DNA from: Fragilariopsis cylindrus CCMP1102
Lineage: Eukaryota > Bacillariophyta > Bacillariophyceae > Bacillariales > Bacillariaceae
Length of the DNA stretch: 64,000 nucleotides
NCBI GenBank assembly: GCA_900095095.1
Contig: FMBT01000432.1
Span: forward strand, 1 to 64,000
Direction of reading: 5' to 3'
Positions within the stretch are counted from its first letter, which is position 1. The number at the start of each line of letters is the position of its first letter. The notes under the pieces are model-generated. The model was not told the DNA's origin and did no database searches. It saw only the letters and a program-made list of their open reading frames with translations. Shown here piece by piece: positions 20,987 to 32,430 of this stretch. Position numbers and translations under genes: made by a program.

Positions 20987-22422
20987 ATGCCATCTCATCA
21001 TCCTCCTCCTCGTCCGACAATAGTGCTGCCAAAGTTTGCTGATACAACTACGACGATAATATATTGTGTTCATTGTCGATGCTCGTCATCATCAGCATCA
21101 TCATCAGCATGTATTATTAGTGACGAAGCAGAAACAGAAACAGAAAATACAAATAGATTATGTTCACGATGTAAGGTGGTACATTATTGTTCGAAAGAAT
21201 GTCAAAAATTAAATTATCAATTTCATAAAAAAAGATGTCAACTAATTCAAAAATTAAGAAACGACATAATAATAATAGAGAAGAAGAAGAAGGAGAAGAA
21301 TGAAGAAGATGAACACGTAGAGATAAAAGCAGAAGTAGACGATGTTAAACATCAAAAACAAAACGATATGAATTATCCTATATCATATTTGAATTAGGAT
21401 ATATGTCCACAGATACAATTGAACGTGGTAAATATATATATCAATGTTCTTTATTGGAATATTATAAATTATTGCAAATTGATTGTGATTATACAGGTGT
21501 ATTAGAATCAATAGTTTTACTGTTATCAATTTTAGATCGCAATTATGATAAATATTGTATATCATTAATTGAATATGTTCTTTATAATAATGACGATAAT
21601 AATGACAATAATGACATTTACAATAATGGTGAATTATTGTGTTGGGACTACGGTGATATAACAACATCATCATCTACTTTTGAGATATCAGATTATAAGA
21701 AATTTCGTAACCTACTAGCCATTCGTCATCATAACAATACTAAAAATGGGATGTTTAATCCGAATCCGAATATGAATCCGAATATATTCTTTGTACCATT
21801 AATGATAATTAAAATGAGACAATATGCAGATATGACTAATATTCATAATGATCATGTTGATGATGATCAATTATTGAATTTGAAAAAGGAAATAGCTGAA
21901 ATATGTCATCAAATTGAAATTGAATATGAGACTAATTCATCATCTGATAATCATACTGGAGGAGATTATAATAATACTGAAAAAATACCTGTAATTAGCT
22001 CATTATTTCCTGATTCAAATCAGCATTGGGGTGAGGAAGGAGCACAAATGCTACTAGCAAAAAGAGTGACGACGACGACAACAACTAAAAACAATCAGAA
22101 TGAATGGGAACAATGTTGTTTTCTATATTGGATGCTCATTAAAGATTGTTATGCGTATACACCAGGATTATTAGATGTTGTGGAAGAAATTATTCTATAT
22201 ATGGAAGAATCAAGATCAAAGGAAGATGTTATTCCAGATGATGATTTTATAAGCAATAATGATAATGATAAATCATTAGAATCAGAATCAGATCATAATA
22301 CTAATAATCGATCAGTACATGATTCAGAAGAATATATATCATTTATTAATTCCATGTCATCTACTGCTCAAGAACAACAACACAAACAACAACAAGAGGA
22401 GCAGGAGCAGGTAGGATTGTAA
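20987..22422 (+). CDS. MYND zinc-finger protein
   Basis: The N-terminal finger has the ordered ligands CVHC, a gap with a Ser run, LCSRC, HYCSKEC, then QFHKKRC (residues about 26-82), the C-x2-C, C-x2-C, C-x3-C, H-x3-C layout of MYND domains, which bind proline-rich partner peptides. A Lys/Glu coiled segment follows. The frame stops at 21397. One base short of continuity (TATTTGAATTAG near 21390), the next frame carries on FELGYMSTDTIERGKYIYQC for about 340 residues of helical, Asn/Asp-interrupted sequence (LLEYYKLLQIDCDYTGVLES; CCFLYWMLIKDCYAYTPGLL) to 22422. One locus of about 478 residues is proposed. MYND proteins of this architecture form large uncharacterised families in diatoms. The tail is Gln/Glu-rich. 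Confidence 0.75.
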
Positions 22423-23227
22423 AGAGGAAGAGGATCGCCACTAGTTGGATTACTAGCTAGATTTCGAGATTGCATGTTTGACTTGACAACGAAAACGGGA
22501 GAAGCTGCTTCTAACACGCATACGCCCGTACACTATAGTACAGTTTTAATAGCCGGTACTTGAGTATGACGACGACGACCTACTGTAAAAACTAGATTAC
22601 AGTACAAGAGAGAGATTAGGTCAAGTCGATATTCACTAAGAGAGAGAGAGAGAGAGAGACGCACGATATTGAACATTCGGTGACAAAACTTAGTAATATA
22701 ATTACAGTACGTCTATTTGTATCATAGCTAGCTATAAAACGATAATGAATGATGGCCAGTAACCAACCGTACTGCACTACTAGCTCCTACTGTATACTAT
22801 ACTGTATCCTATTTAGCATTTTAGTCTTGGTATCCTAATTAGCATTCTAGTCTAGTCTTGTCTATTTTGATCTCGATGCGCACTACTGTATCTATTTTAC
22901 TCCAATTCGATCAAAACTTCAACTTAAGCGCGCACCACCTTGACAATTTGCTAAGTGAAACTTACTGACACTATCGTGTAGAGTATTGATAAAAAATTTA
23001 GTTATTACTACGATAGGTGGTAGGACTGATATTTATGCGCATATCGAATCATTTTGTTACAATTGAAAACCTGAACTGACACTATTGCTCGAAAAGTTAT
23101 AATACTGTGATGAATAGGCACAGTAGTAAAATCAAACAAGTTGAACTGTCAATAGAATATATCCTACCTTAATTCATTGTTTGTGGACATAAGCATGATT
23201 GTATCGTTTGCATGATAGGTGAAGGAT

Positions 23228-23267
<40 letters not shown>

Positions 23268-23696
23268 AATTGTTGATCTATTTCTAGCAAGTGTACTGTT
23301 GGCGCGAATGAAATATCGTGAAAAATGAGAACCTGAAATGAGAAGTGTTACATTGAAGTGAGAAATGTTTCATTGAAATGAGAATAGTGATTAATGAACA
23401 AGTAAGTAGCACTCGGCAAAGAACAATATGATACGGTGAAGAACAATAATTTAAGTAGGAATTTACATTATTAATAGTCCATAATCTAAATGATAGTGCA
23501 TAAAGAAAGGTAAAATAAAGAAAAAGATTAAAAGGGAACACTTCGTTCTATAGAAATAGGTCATCACATCGCGATAGGAACATACGTAAAACGGATCATT
23601 CCAACATGTACTATATTCCGCATTTTAATTCATATTCTTATATCTAAACCATTTTATTATTTGCAGGAAAGAAAATATCCATCTACAACTTATATT
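22423..23696. other. Intergenic with microsatellites
   Basis: It contains an (AG)n run at about 22639-22660 and a (GCT)n run of about 11 units at 23231-23268. On the minus strand the latter could encode Gln, but no open gene surrounds it. TTTGCAG at 23659-23665 could be a splice acceptor for a leader exon of the next gene. Confidence 0.5.
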
Positions 23697-24428
23697 ATGT
23701 CCTCAACAAAACCAACAACCGCGTCAATATCCGACTTAGCACCGTTTGTTGCGGCAGTCCTCAAAGATAAAACCGTAACAGATGTAACTAGGGAAAATGA
23801 AGAATTGAGAGAACGTGAAGAGGAAAGATTACTTGTTGAAATCACAGGACGTGGGGGTACACCAGTTTATTATCAGACATCATTAAAAGATGGAAAAACA
23901 CATCCATTTCAGTCCGACATATGGAATGTGTGTTTTAAACAGAAGAAAAATGAAAACGGTGAGGATATCGTTTTGCCTTTAAACTTGATCAAAAACTTAG
24001 AGATTCGTTTGGGTGGAATCGTTGTTTCGGATATGAAATATTTATCAACTGACATCGAGGGGGGTGGTTGTACTTTCAGCGATAATGAAGAAGACTCCCA
24101 AATTGGTAATATATACTGGGGGTATTTAGACAAGTCAATTTCTCCTATACAATACTTACTTTGTCGTGTCGGACCGGTACTTTACGAGGATTACCTTTCC
24201 TTAATTGGAAACAACTTTGGAGGTTTGACAGATGCTTCAATTGACAGCTTCCCCGTCCGTTTCAACCAAACACAAGCAAATTATATCATTAATGGAGTAG
24301 GAATCAAGAAAGAAAAAATCGGATCGCTTCTTTCTATAGTTGAACGGATGGGAATTTCAACTAAAACGGATTCGCTTCTTACTAAAGTTGAACGATTGGG
24401 AATTGCGGATGACGCCAATGAAAGCTGA
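23697..24428 (+). CDS. Hypothetical protein with C-terminal duplicated helix
   Basis: This is 243 residues from ATG 23697. The frame is open slightly further upstream but only to a non-ATG codon beside a splice-acceptor-like TTTGCAG. Residues 1-50 contain ISDLAPFVAAVLKD and a charged helix (TRENEELREREEERLLVEI). The middle is compact and strand-rich (VYYQTSLKDGKTHPFQSDIW, LIKNLEIRLGGIVVSDMKYL). The C-terminus holds two similar ~19-residue helices (GSLLSIVERMGIST and DSLLTKVERLGIAD). The family is not recognised and no targeting signal is seen. It has few low-complexity runs compared with neighbours, suggesting a well-constrained protein. Confidence 0.6.
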   Translation: MSSTKPTTASISDLAPFVAAVLKDKTVTDVTRENEELREREEERLLVEITGRGGTPVYYQTSLKDGKTHPFQSDIWNVCFKQKKNENGEDIVLPLNLIKNLEIRLGGIVVSDMKYLSTDIEGGGCTFSDNEEDSQIGNIYWGYLDKSISPIQYLLCRVGPVLYEDYLSLIGNNFGGLTDASIDSFPVRFNQTQANYIINGVGIKKEKIGSLLSIVERMGISTKTDSLLTKVERLGIADDANES

Positions 24429-24628
24429 GTTGAACGTTTTCTAATTTAAATTTTACATTACATTATTGTAAATCATTGTTTACAGTATATCAACAGTAGT
24501 AAGCACACTACCAAAACCAATATAAGAATAAATAGAGTACTGTGTAGTCATTCTAATATTGATTTAATTCGTTTGTTTGTAAACAGAATAGTATTTATTT
24601 CGTATTTATCACTATAGTTAACAATTTG

Positions 24629-25735
24629 TTATAGAACTAAATTATTATCATTTTCTATTATTATTAATTGTTGCTGCTGCTGCTGCTGTTCTACTTCTTT
24701 CCGACACCACTTTTCACCATCACGATAACCGCGTTCATATAAATCTGTTAATTCTTTTCGTGAGGATGTTTCTGTTGCTAACCGAAATATATCTGTTACA
24801 GTAAATTTATCATCCGTACTTATTGAGATCAAGTTATTATTATTATTATTTGTATTAGAAGTACCTTCATTATCTTCGTTATTATAATTATTAAAGACAG
24901 TATCCATCCCAAATAATTCTTGTGGAATACAGGTAATAGCCACAGTCCGATCCACAACTGTAGCAGCAGCATTATCAGTACTATCAGTATTGGTATTGGC
25001 ATTGGCAAAGACATCTTTTTCAAATATAGGACAACCAAATTGTTCTCTTGGTAATGAAAAATAACCATCCATTAAAAATCGTGGTAACTGCAATCTGGAA
25101 TTTGAAATTATATTTTCATTACTATTATTTGCATTCTCATTAGCATTTGCACTATCATTTCCATTTGCATTGGCATCATTATTGTTTATTGCATCATTAT
25201 TCATTTCAATAATAAATGGATAATTGGTGGTAAAGAATGGAAACATACAGGAATAACCAACCGTATTAAAAAAATCATCACGAGTCTTAAATTTTGTTTG
25301 AAAATGTGCTTTTCGTAATGGAAATATTTCTTGATACGCAATACAGACACCCGTACCAAACTCTTCATTGCCGTTAGTCTTATCAATATAATGCTGTTGT
25401 CTTTGGTTTAAAAAATCATATTCCTCATCACCCACTAATAATTTCATTTGTTCTTTTAACAGAGGTAGTAAGTTGCCACGAGCTTTTTTACCTTGTGATA
25501 TACAATTATCACTAATTGATATTGTACCCTCTAATCCCTTGAGTGGATCTAAGCCACACCCGATCGCCATGGCCGCAATTGATCCAGCAGACGAACCACC
25601 CACTACGGACTCGAATTGATTTAGATATTTTTCTTTTATTAAACAATCAGCAACACCCATGTGATAAGGTAGCAACAGTCCACCAGGACTAAAACTAAAT
25701 CCAATATTATTAGTGGCAATCTTTGGAAGTATCAT
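24629..25735 (-). CDS. Patatin-like phospholipase/acylhydrolase
   Basis: This is a 368-residue intact frame. Near the N-terminus GFSFSPGGLLLPYHMGVADC supplies the glycine-rich oxyanion loop. VVGGSSAGSIAAMAIGCG has the nucleophile elbow GxSxG with Ser49, and LMDGYFSLP holds the partner Asp at about 223 (DG[G/A/Y] motif), completing the Ser-Asp dyad of patatin enzymes that hydrolyse acyl ester bonds of phospholipids or galactolipids. Asn/Ala-rich inserts occur at about 178-215 and 265-300, outside the motifs. A Gln run is followed by a short tail. There is no signal peptide, so it is probably cytosolic or peripheral on a membrane. It is convergent with the unknown gene at 23697, only 200 bp away. 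Confidence 0.85.
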   Translation of the reverse strand: MILPKIATNNIGFSFSPGGLLLPYHMGVADCLIKEKYLNQFESVVGGSSAGSIAAMAIGCGLDPLKGLEGTISISDNCISQGKKARGNLLPLLKEQMKLLVGDEEYDFLNQRQQHYIDKTNGNEEFGTGVCIAYQEIFPLRKAHFQTKFKTRDDFFNTVGYSCMFPFFTTNYPFIIEMNNDAINNNDANANGNDSANANENANNSNENIISNSRLQLPRFLMDGYFSLPREQFGCPIFEKDVFANANTNTDSTDNAAATVVDRTVAITCIPQELFGMDTVFNNYNNEDNEGTSNTNNNNNNLISISTDDKFTVTDIFRLATETSSRKELTDLYERGYRDGEKWCRKEVEQQQQQQQLIIIENDNNLVL

Positions 25736-26418
25736 TTTTTATCGGTTTATCTCTAGTAATTTTTAAAGTTGTAATACGAGTAACAAAAAAGCTTGTAAAT
25801 AGGTTTCGAATGAGCGAGAAGATAAGATGTCGTTCTTTTACTGATTGTGATTTACGTGTGGCTGCTGTCTGCTGTCTGCTTTCTGCTGTCTGCTGTATAT
25901 GTCTGTCTCAAGTGGCGTTTTTCTTTCCTTCTTTTATTTGGTGGAACAGTCTGTTGTAAGAACTAATCCTTTTAGTTTCCTTTGAGTATATGCTTCGAGC
26001 ATGCTTCGCTTTTATGATGTATTACGATGCATGTGATGTGATGTGATGTGATGTTTGTTTTGGGTTGTTGTTCTAAAGAAAAGAAGGAAAACGAAAAATT
26101 AACACGTCATCGGTACGGCGACGAGAAAAAGAGGATTTCTAAAAGTAAAATGAAATTCATTTTTTTTTCAAACATCAAAGCACCCTCTCCCCCAAATGCC
26201 GGCTTGTGTTGTTATCTATTCTCTGCACACATTATTCCATACGCAGTACAATAGTTGGGGCATCTTTTCAAGGTTCAATCTTTTCATCCTTATACAAACA
26301 ATATATCAATACCGTACACCTCACTACTTAAATATAGTTAGCTATAATAGTATAAAAGGGAATTTTACCTGTATGAATTCGATTTAATTTTTTTCTTTCT
26401 TACTATACTTTAGTCCTA
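25736..26418. other. Intergenic, no gene seen
   Basis: 5' flank of the patatin-like gene. It contains GTCTGCTGTCTGCT-type and GATGTGATGTGATG short tandem stretches. Frames on the plus strand here (25723-26387) are short and compositionally random. Confidence 0.45.
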
Positions 26419-27287
26419 CTAATACAGTGATGACATAGCTACATCTCCTGAGATTACTTCGCCAGCAATACATTGTATGAATAGTTCTTGTTCATAATCG
26501 TCATCAATTTCTTCTTCTTCTTTCCTGTACATCAGAACCGAAACTGAAGAAGTAGGCGTTGGTGTTCTTGGCAATGCTTGTTCCTTCGTCGTATTGGATT
26601 GTTTTTGTTTATTCACCTGCTGTGGCAGCCTTTTGCAGTGTTCCTTCTTTTCTTCTTGCAATCGTTTCCGATTCTTTCTTTCCTGTTGTGTTCGTTTCTT
26701 TTTTTCTTGACATTTATGCAATTGTTCAGAACGTGGTTGCCATTGAAAACCAAGATCATCCAATGATTGAATCCTCTCGAGGTTTAATTGACTTTTTTTA
26801 TTTGAGATATACAGTTTATACTGACATCTTTGCCGATGGACCCATCCTCCCAGTGCTTTGTATATACCCGGATGCGTTTGTGGGACATTTGTATCCCCCT
26901 CATGATGTAATGCATAGTCACTTAATTGACAGATACGTTCTTTCCATATAGCCTTATTCTTCAGTGGGCCCGTCTGACGAACGGCGTACTGTTGATTCGT
27001 CGTGGATTCGTCGTCGTAAGTATTATCGTCATCATCTTTACCTTCATCCTTGGCAGTAGTAGCAGTGCTAGTAGTAGTATTAGAGGTCTTGTTCAAATTC
27101 GAATTCGAATCGTTCCTACTAGGTACAACCAATGCATCATTGCGTTCTCTTATAAAACGATTAGTAACATATTGTTTATGCTGAGGTTGATGTTGCTGCT
27201 GCTGCTGCTTCTGACAAAATTGCTGTTCGAACAACTGTTGCTTCGTCGAGTGTTGGTTTCGTTGTTCCAAAAATTGATGCGTCATTC

Positions 27288-27340
<53 letters not shown>

Positions 27341-27480
27341 TGCTGTAACAATTGTTGGTTCATTGTCTGATATTGACATTGATGTTGATGACTATGATGA
27401 ATTTGATGTTTTAACAGTTGATGTAATCTTAGTTGTTGCTCCTGCAGCAATTGCTGTGACATTAATCGTTGCTGATTCAT
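26419..27480 (-). CDS. Gln-rich protein with helicase-associated domain
   Basis: This is 353 residues. The first ~110 are Gln/His-rich with a long Gln run encoded by a GCT-repeat tract (minus strand, about 27290-27352). After an Asp/Thr linker, residues about 185-255 match one helicase-associated repeat: IWKERICQLSDYALHHEGDT, ALGGWVHRQRCQYKL and LERIQSLDDLGFQW, with the conserved Trp, the LGxWVxxQR core and the GFxW end. Such domains are abundant in diatoms, usually without a helicase and with inferred nucleic-acid binding. A basic coiled region (KKKRTQQERKNRKRLQEEKK) and an acidic C-terminus follow. A nuclear regulatory role is inference. The Gln run is likely length-variable. Confidence 0.8.
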
Positions 27481-29582
27481 CCTACTTTTCGTCGTTGTGA
27501 TTCGAGTTCGAATACTATTCGTTTTGATAGGATAGCAATACTGCCGACGATGATGATGAATGCGATGAGATTGTATTGCTGGTGTTAATGTTTCCTGACG
27601 TTACTTCTTCTTTTATACTCGTCCTTCTCATCCTGTTTCATTTGTGGCACACGTAGCGATACGGAGCACTTTTTATCACGTGTTTCTAATATGTTTGATT
27701 ATGTCCGCACAGTCGCCTCCCAAGGCAACCAGCCAATACAGAGGTTAAGTTGTATCAAAATGGACACTTTTTCTATCATAAAAAAAAATTTTACAGGTGA
27801 AGGAAAATTTGATATTATTATTTTTACTTATTGTAATTGTACGTTCTTCAATGTGCGAACAGGAACATAAAAACAATACATTTATCAATTTAGACTATAA
27901 AACATCGCGCGAATTATACTTTACGTACTTTACGTACTTTGTATCGTTATCATAACTAAAAATTTGTGACTGGATACGTGTCTCACACTATTTAAACTGG
28001 TTTTGTGCCATGTAAGGCATAGAGATTGGACGAATAAATCAGGGCATATATAGATATGAAATGGATAAAGGTACAGCACATCAGGATTGGCTATGAATCA
28101 ACTACAGCTACAGAGCACTGTGTACTATACTTATGTTTTCAGCTTATTTTCTGGAGTAGCCCATGCAATGATATGATTTCAGGGTTATGGACCTGTTAGC
28201 TCTACTTTGAAATCAGATGATGCTACACAGCATTAGAAATGAATCACAATGTCAAACATCCATATCTTACCAGCAGCATCTGACTAAAACTACTGATCCC
28301 TATCTCTGAAAAATGTGAACTGCAGTAATAGCAGGAGGAATCAATCACAAATTGTACTGACTAGCAATTTTTCTTCATGTTCACTTGTTTGTACACATAC
28401 ACAGATTCAATTGAAAATTAAAACAATAGGACTACATCTCTTTCTTTGATGAAAGGTGGGGGTGATGTATTGTGCATATTGGTATCATGATATATCCCAG
28501 CCAACAGCAAAGAAATGAAATGAGTGTAAGTACCAGTATATTGTGTTTCTTCCTTGTGTGAGTAGTAGGGACTTCAATTATACGTCTTACTTGTATCATC
28601 TTCCTGCACATCCGCAAAAATACATATAATGTCCGTCAAGTTGATGTAAGTTCATAAGTCTAGCACTAGCAGAAACAAAAGAAAATAGAAAAAGCAAGAT
28701 GTGTCATATACGTTGCTATGTTTCATTTTAATTATATTTGCATGCGTGCTGTGTTGTCATCTTTTGTATCAGAATGTGTATGCACCCCATTTTATGCCTG
28801 ACTGAATAATTGTAAGGAGGAGATGTACAGTAGTATCATAGAGGAACAACTAAATTGTGTGTGCACATGATGATTTGTTTCTATTAAAACCTACCCCCAA
28901 TATGATGTGAATGAACCTATCAATTCTTATGATTCAAATGTATAATGCCAGGCATATGGTGTATAAATAGATATCCTTGTGTATTATGATATCTCACTTG
29001 CAATGTATGTATGGTGTGTCCATACTAAAAGGAAACATTCTGCAGCTTTTGTGTGCAAACCAGTAGAAATCTTCTTCAAAAACAAGTTGCACTGCACTGG
29101 AAGGCTAAGCTTCAAGTAGTACATGCTTGCTCGCTTTTAGTTGAGATGGTAGATATGGATGATGATAACACTCGCCGAATTCTATCACTGCCTCGTATCA
29201 CAGAATAGGGTATTGTGTGCGTGGAGTAGGGCAGGGAAGTATCATCTTTTTTCTTTACTTATAGAATACCTGTAAATTATCAATATCTCATAGGTTAGTG
29301 TGAAGTGTAGTCTACTAGACTAGTATAATATTTCTGTTTGCATGCAAATGAAATTGACGTAATGAATGAATTAAATATTCTACAAATAATGCATTTTATT
29401 GTATTGTAATTATCTAACGCATTAACAGGGTATAGATAGATGTCCTAGGACTCTATAAAGTATTGATATGTACGGGTATGTGTGTCAAAATATGCCGAAA
29501 TGTCAATTGGATTCAATAAAAACCAAAACTGATTGATTCATTCAATCCGCCTGTCATTTCGTTTTCATTTTCATAATATTAG
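27481..29582. other. Long intergenic region, nothing recognised
   Basis: About 2.1 kb on the 5' side of the helicase-associated-domain gene and the 3' side of the first bestrophin gene. It is AT-rich, has no open frame above about 60 codons with coding character, no terminal repeats found by eye, and no RNA gene recognised. Confidence 0.5.
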
Positions 29583-31418
29583 TTATAGTTCAGATTCAAA
29601 GTAAACAGAATTATGTCCTTTGGCTGGAAAATTATTGGATGGTTTATTGTACACACCATTATCACCATCCTTCCAACTCACAATTTCATTACACCAATTA
29701 CCAATCTTATCACAAAATGCTTGCATTGGTAATATAGTGAATGGTTCTTCCATTTGTGTTGCTAATTCTTCAATACCAAACAGGAATAAACTAAGTAATG
29801 CAGTGGTTGGTATCATCATCACATGATTCCATGATTCTTTAAATGGGTCATATAATGCAAATGGTAGGAAAGCTAACCACACAAATAAGAATCTTGCCAC
29901 ATGTCGATTATAAAATATTGGTACCGGACTTGTTAGTAGACGTTCTGAGGAACCAAGATTGTCTTCAAATATTGTTAATGCTTTATGCATCTGATCTTTA
30001 CGTATAAAATGCATGGGCAGTTGTTCAATTGCTAAACTCAAGTCATACAGTGCCCGATTTGGACGATGTGCCGCATCTAATATAGTTTGTGCTTGTTGGG
30101 ATGGCAATCTTTGATATAATTCCATTTTAAATTCTTGTTCATCTTCCCATTCTGGACTTAAATGTCTCTTCATTGATCGGACGAAGGCCCATGTGCATAA
30201 ACTTAATCGTTCTAAATCAATATCACGTTGTTCTGGATTTGATATTTGTGCATCGTCATAAAATGTGGTACCCATACGAACTAAATCTCTTGTATGATTA
30301 ATATTCATACCCCAATTTTTACGTGCCTCATCCCAACGTTGGTATGCTTTATTTGTACGAAAAACTAAACAGTACATACATAATATATATATTGAATCAA
30401 ATCAAATCAAATCGAATCATATGAATGAATGAGAAATGTGTAAATCATACAAAAGGAAAGAGTGAGTGAGTTAGTGCGAGAACCAAGAATAAAATGGGGA
30501 AATGATGTGATACGTGCATTCATCGGTATGACTTTATATATTTTAAAGAAGGAAGACTATACATACATACCTAAAAGTAAACCTAAAAATCCAGAGGATA
30601 ATGTAAATGGACTCATTGGTAATGCTAAACTTGGTGTAAATTGTCCTCGCATTATACCAGGATGTACTAAACCAACTAAATCAGTATATTCACCGGTTAA
30701 CATATTCCATAACATCACAAATGTGGCAATAAATGTGACAGCTAATACTTCACGTCCAACATTCTATTTATTGTTATTGTTATTTGGTGTTGTTTCGTTT
30801 TTGAAAGCGTTTGATAATAGAAGACGGGACGAGAGACGGACAGATAGGAGGGGAGGTTGTGAGCGAAGAAACAACGAGTCGAGTCCGATTGATTCCAAAA
30901 ATATAAATTCAACTCGCCCCTCGTCACATTCGTTTACGAATTCTCCTCCGTCATCAACAAAAGCTTATGTATGTATTCTGCAGCTATGCCACTGCTGTCG
31001 TTGCGTTTCGTTGCGTTACATTGAACATGAACGACTCATGAGTCATTTCAACTCAACTCAACTCAAAATTTACAGTAAAAAAAGAAAGCAAGATAAAACG
31101 TACCTTATAAATACCTGATGTGGTTGTGGTACGGAGTGTTTTAAAGAAACGATCAGGACTTCGGTGTTTAATCCAATCATCATGAGTGTAGACAGTTCGT
31201 CGAAATTTACGTGATTCTTCACCGTATGGTATATCTGTGGCATCGGGTGGTAGGATATATAATGGATCTTTTGCTTTTTGTTGTGATGCAGCACTACTCA
31301 AAGACGATGATGTCTTGCCGGAAGGTGGAACAAAGGCAGAAGTAGAACCAACGAGACAGGAGACGACGACAGTCATTGCTGCCGCCATCATCAAGGACGA
31401 TACACCGACGAATCTCAT
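29583..31418 (-). CDS. Bestrophin-like anion channel, plastid-targeted (paralogue A)
   Basis: There are three exons: 31104-31418, 30571-30763 and 29583-30364 (introns of 340 and 206 bp, GT-AG), giving 429 residues. The N-terminus is a signal peptide ending TSAFVPPSG, the Ala-Phe motif that sends diatom proteins to the plastid. The channel part contains RRTVYTHDDWIKHRSP, VTFIATFVMLWNMLTG, FLGLLLVFRTNKAYQRWDEA, MHFIRKDQMHKALTIFEDN, FLFVWLAFLPFALYDPF and GIEELATQMEEPFTILPM. FRTNxAYxRWxEAR and the IExPF-like acidic loop are family signatures. Bestrophin-like proteins pass chloride or bicarbonate, and algal members sit in thylakoids and take part in the CO2-concentrating mechanism. It is head-to-head with a close paralogue at 32431. 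Confidence 0.88.
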
Positions 31419-32430
31419 GATTCTTTGTTTTGGTTTAATTTGGTTTGACTATGGTTTTCAAAGGTTTGAGGGGGACTGTGCAAGAGAGAGAGAGAGAGAG
31501 AGAGATACTTTGAGTACAGTCGAAGAGGGAAATACTATTATTATTGCTGTTGTCGCTTGCTGATGGCAAAAAAAAAGCGAGAGGATGTGATGTCGTTTGC
31601 TTTGCGTTCAAATGCGTGATTTGGAGGTGGATCTTTGTTTAAGACATATGACGTAAAAAATCATTGTTGTATTGCGACATCCCATCCGCCAATCAGAACA
31701 AACTATGCGTTGAATGTGACGTCATTGATGTATGAATTAAAACCCCTAAGAAGTATAAAATAATAGGCTTCTTCTGAACTTTGATAATACTACTATATTT
31801 TTGGCATTTTTTTTGAAACGACTGAAAAAAGTATTCAAAAACAATAACTTAGGAGTGTGATGACGTCGAATTGTTGTTTCAGAATTTCAAACGATCGGTT
31901 CGCAATCCCGTATGTTGAAGTTCTTACCCCTTAGCATGAATATGTTCGTTTGTTTTTTGGATCAATGTATATTTTGTGTGGAATAAAGAAACAAATGTTA
32001 TTATTAGGAGTGTTTGCTTGTGACGTCAGATTGATGAAACGATCAGAATTCTCCTCTAGGAGGGATTGAATAGATTTTCATGGCGTGCGAGGATAAATAA
32101 GTAGGAACATCAAAATGACGACAGTGTGCGGTGTGTGCGACGAGCAAGAAGATGTGCTTTCTTGTGAAAGATTACTGGATGTGATGTCTTGAGATGTGTA
32201 TGGATAAGAAAAGTATCAAGTAAGTTCTGTCGCTCCAGTCTATTCATTCCAATCGAATCGAATCCATCCCTCTATTAGCAGCTATCCTTTACGCATTACA
32301 GTACACCCCTCGGCTGGATATAATATAGAACTCATCAATAATAATTGGAAGAAGAAGAAGAAGAAGAATTATAGCCGCCTATCCCGTATAACGACGACAA
32401 CAAACATACATACATACATACATACATACA
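31419..32430. promoter_or_regulatory. Shared divergent promoter region of the two bestrophin genes
   Basis: The 1,012 bp lies between the two start codons. Near gene A is a GA dinucleotide run at 31484-31504. Near gene B is an (ATAC)n run at about 32405-32430 ending at its ATG. TGACGTCA-like and TGACGT motifs occur at about 31719, 31860 and 32020; such motifs are bound by CO2/cAMP-responsive bZIP factors in diatoms. No open frame of note is seen. Regulation is inference. Confidence 0.45.

Noticed and set aside
26926-27348. Plus-strand frame ending in poly-Leu
   Set aside because: It is the antisense of the Gln run and helicase-associated-domain gene.
30462-31118. 218-codon plus-strand frame
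   Set aside because: It is antisense to exon 2 and intron 1 of the first bestrophin gene and has no domain of its own.
31880-31910. tRNA-like T arm (CGGTTCGCAATCC)
   Set aside because: Flanking bases do not pair as a T stem and no acceptor, D or anticodon arm is present.
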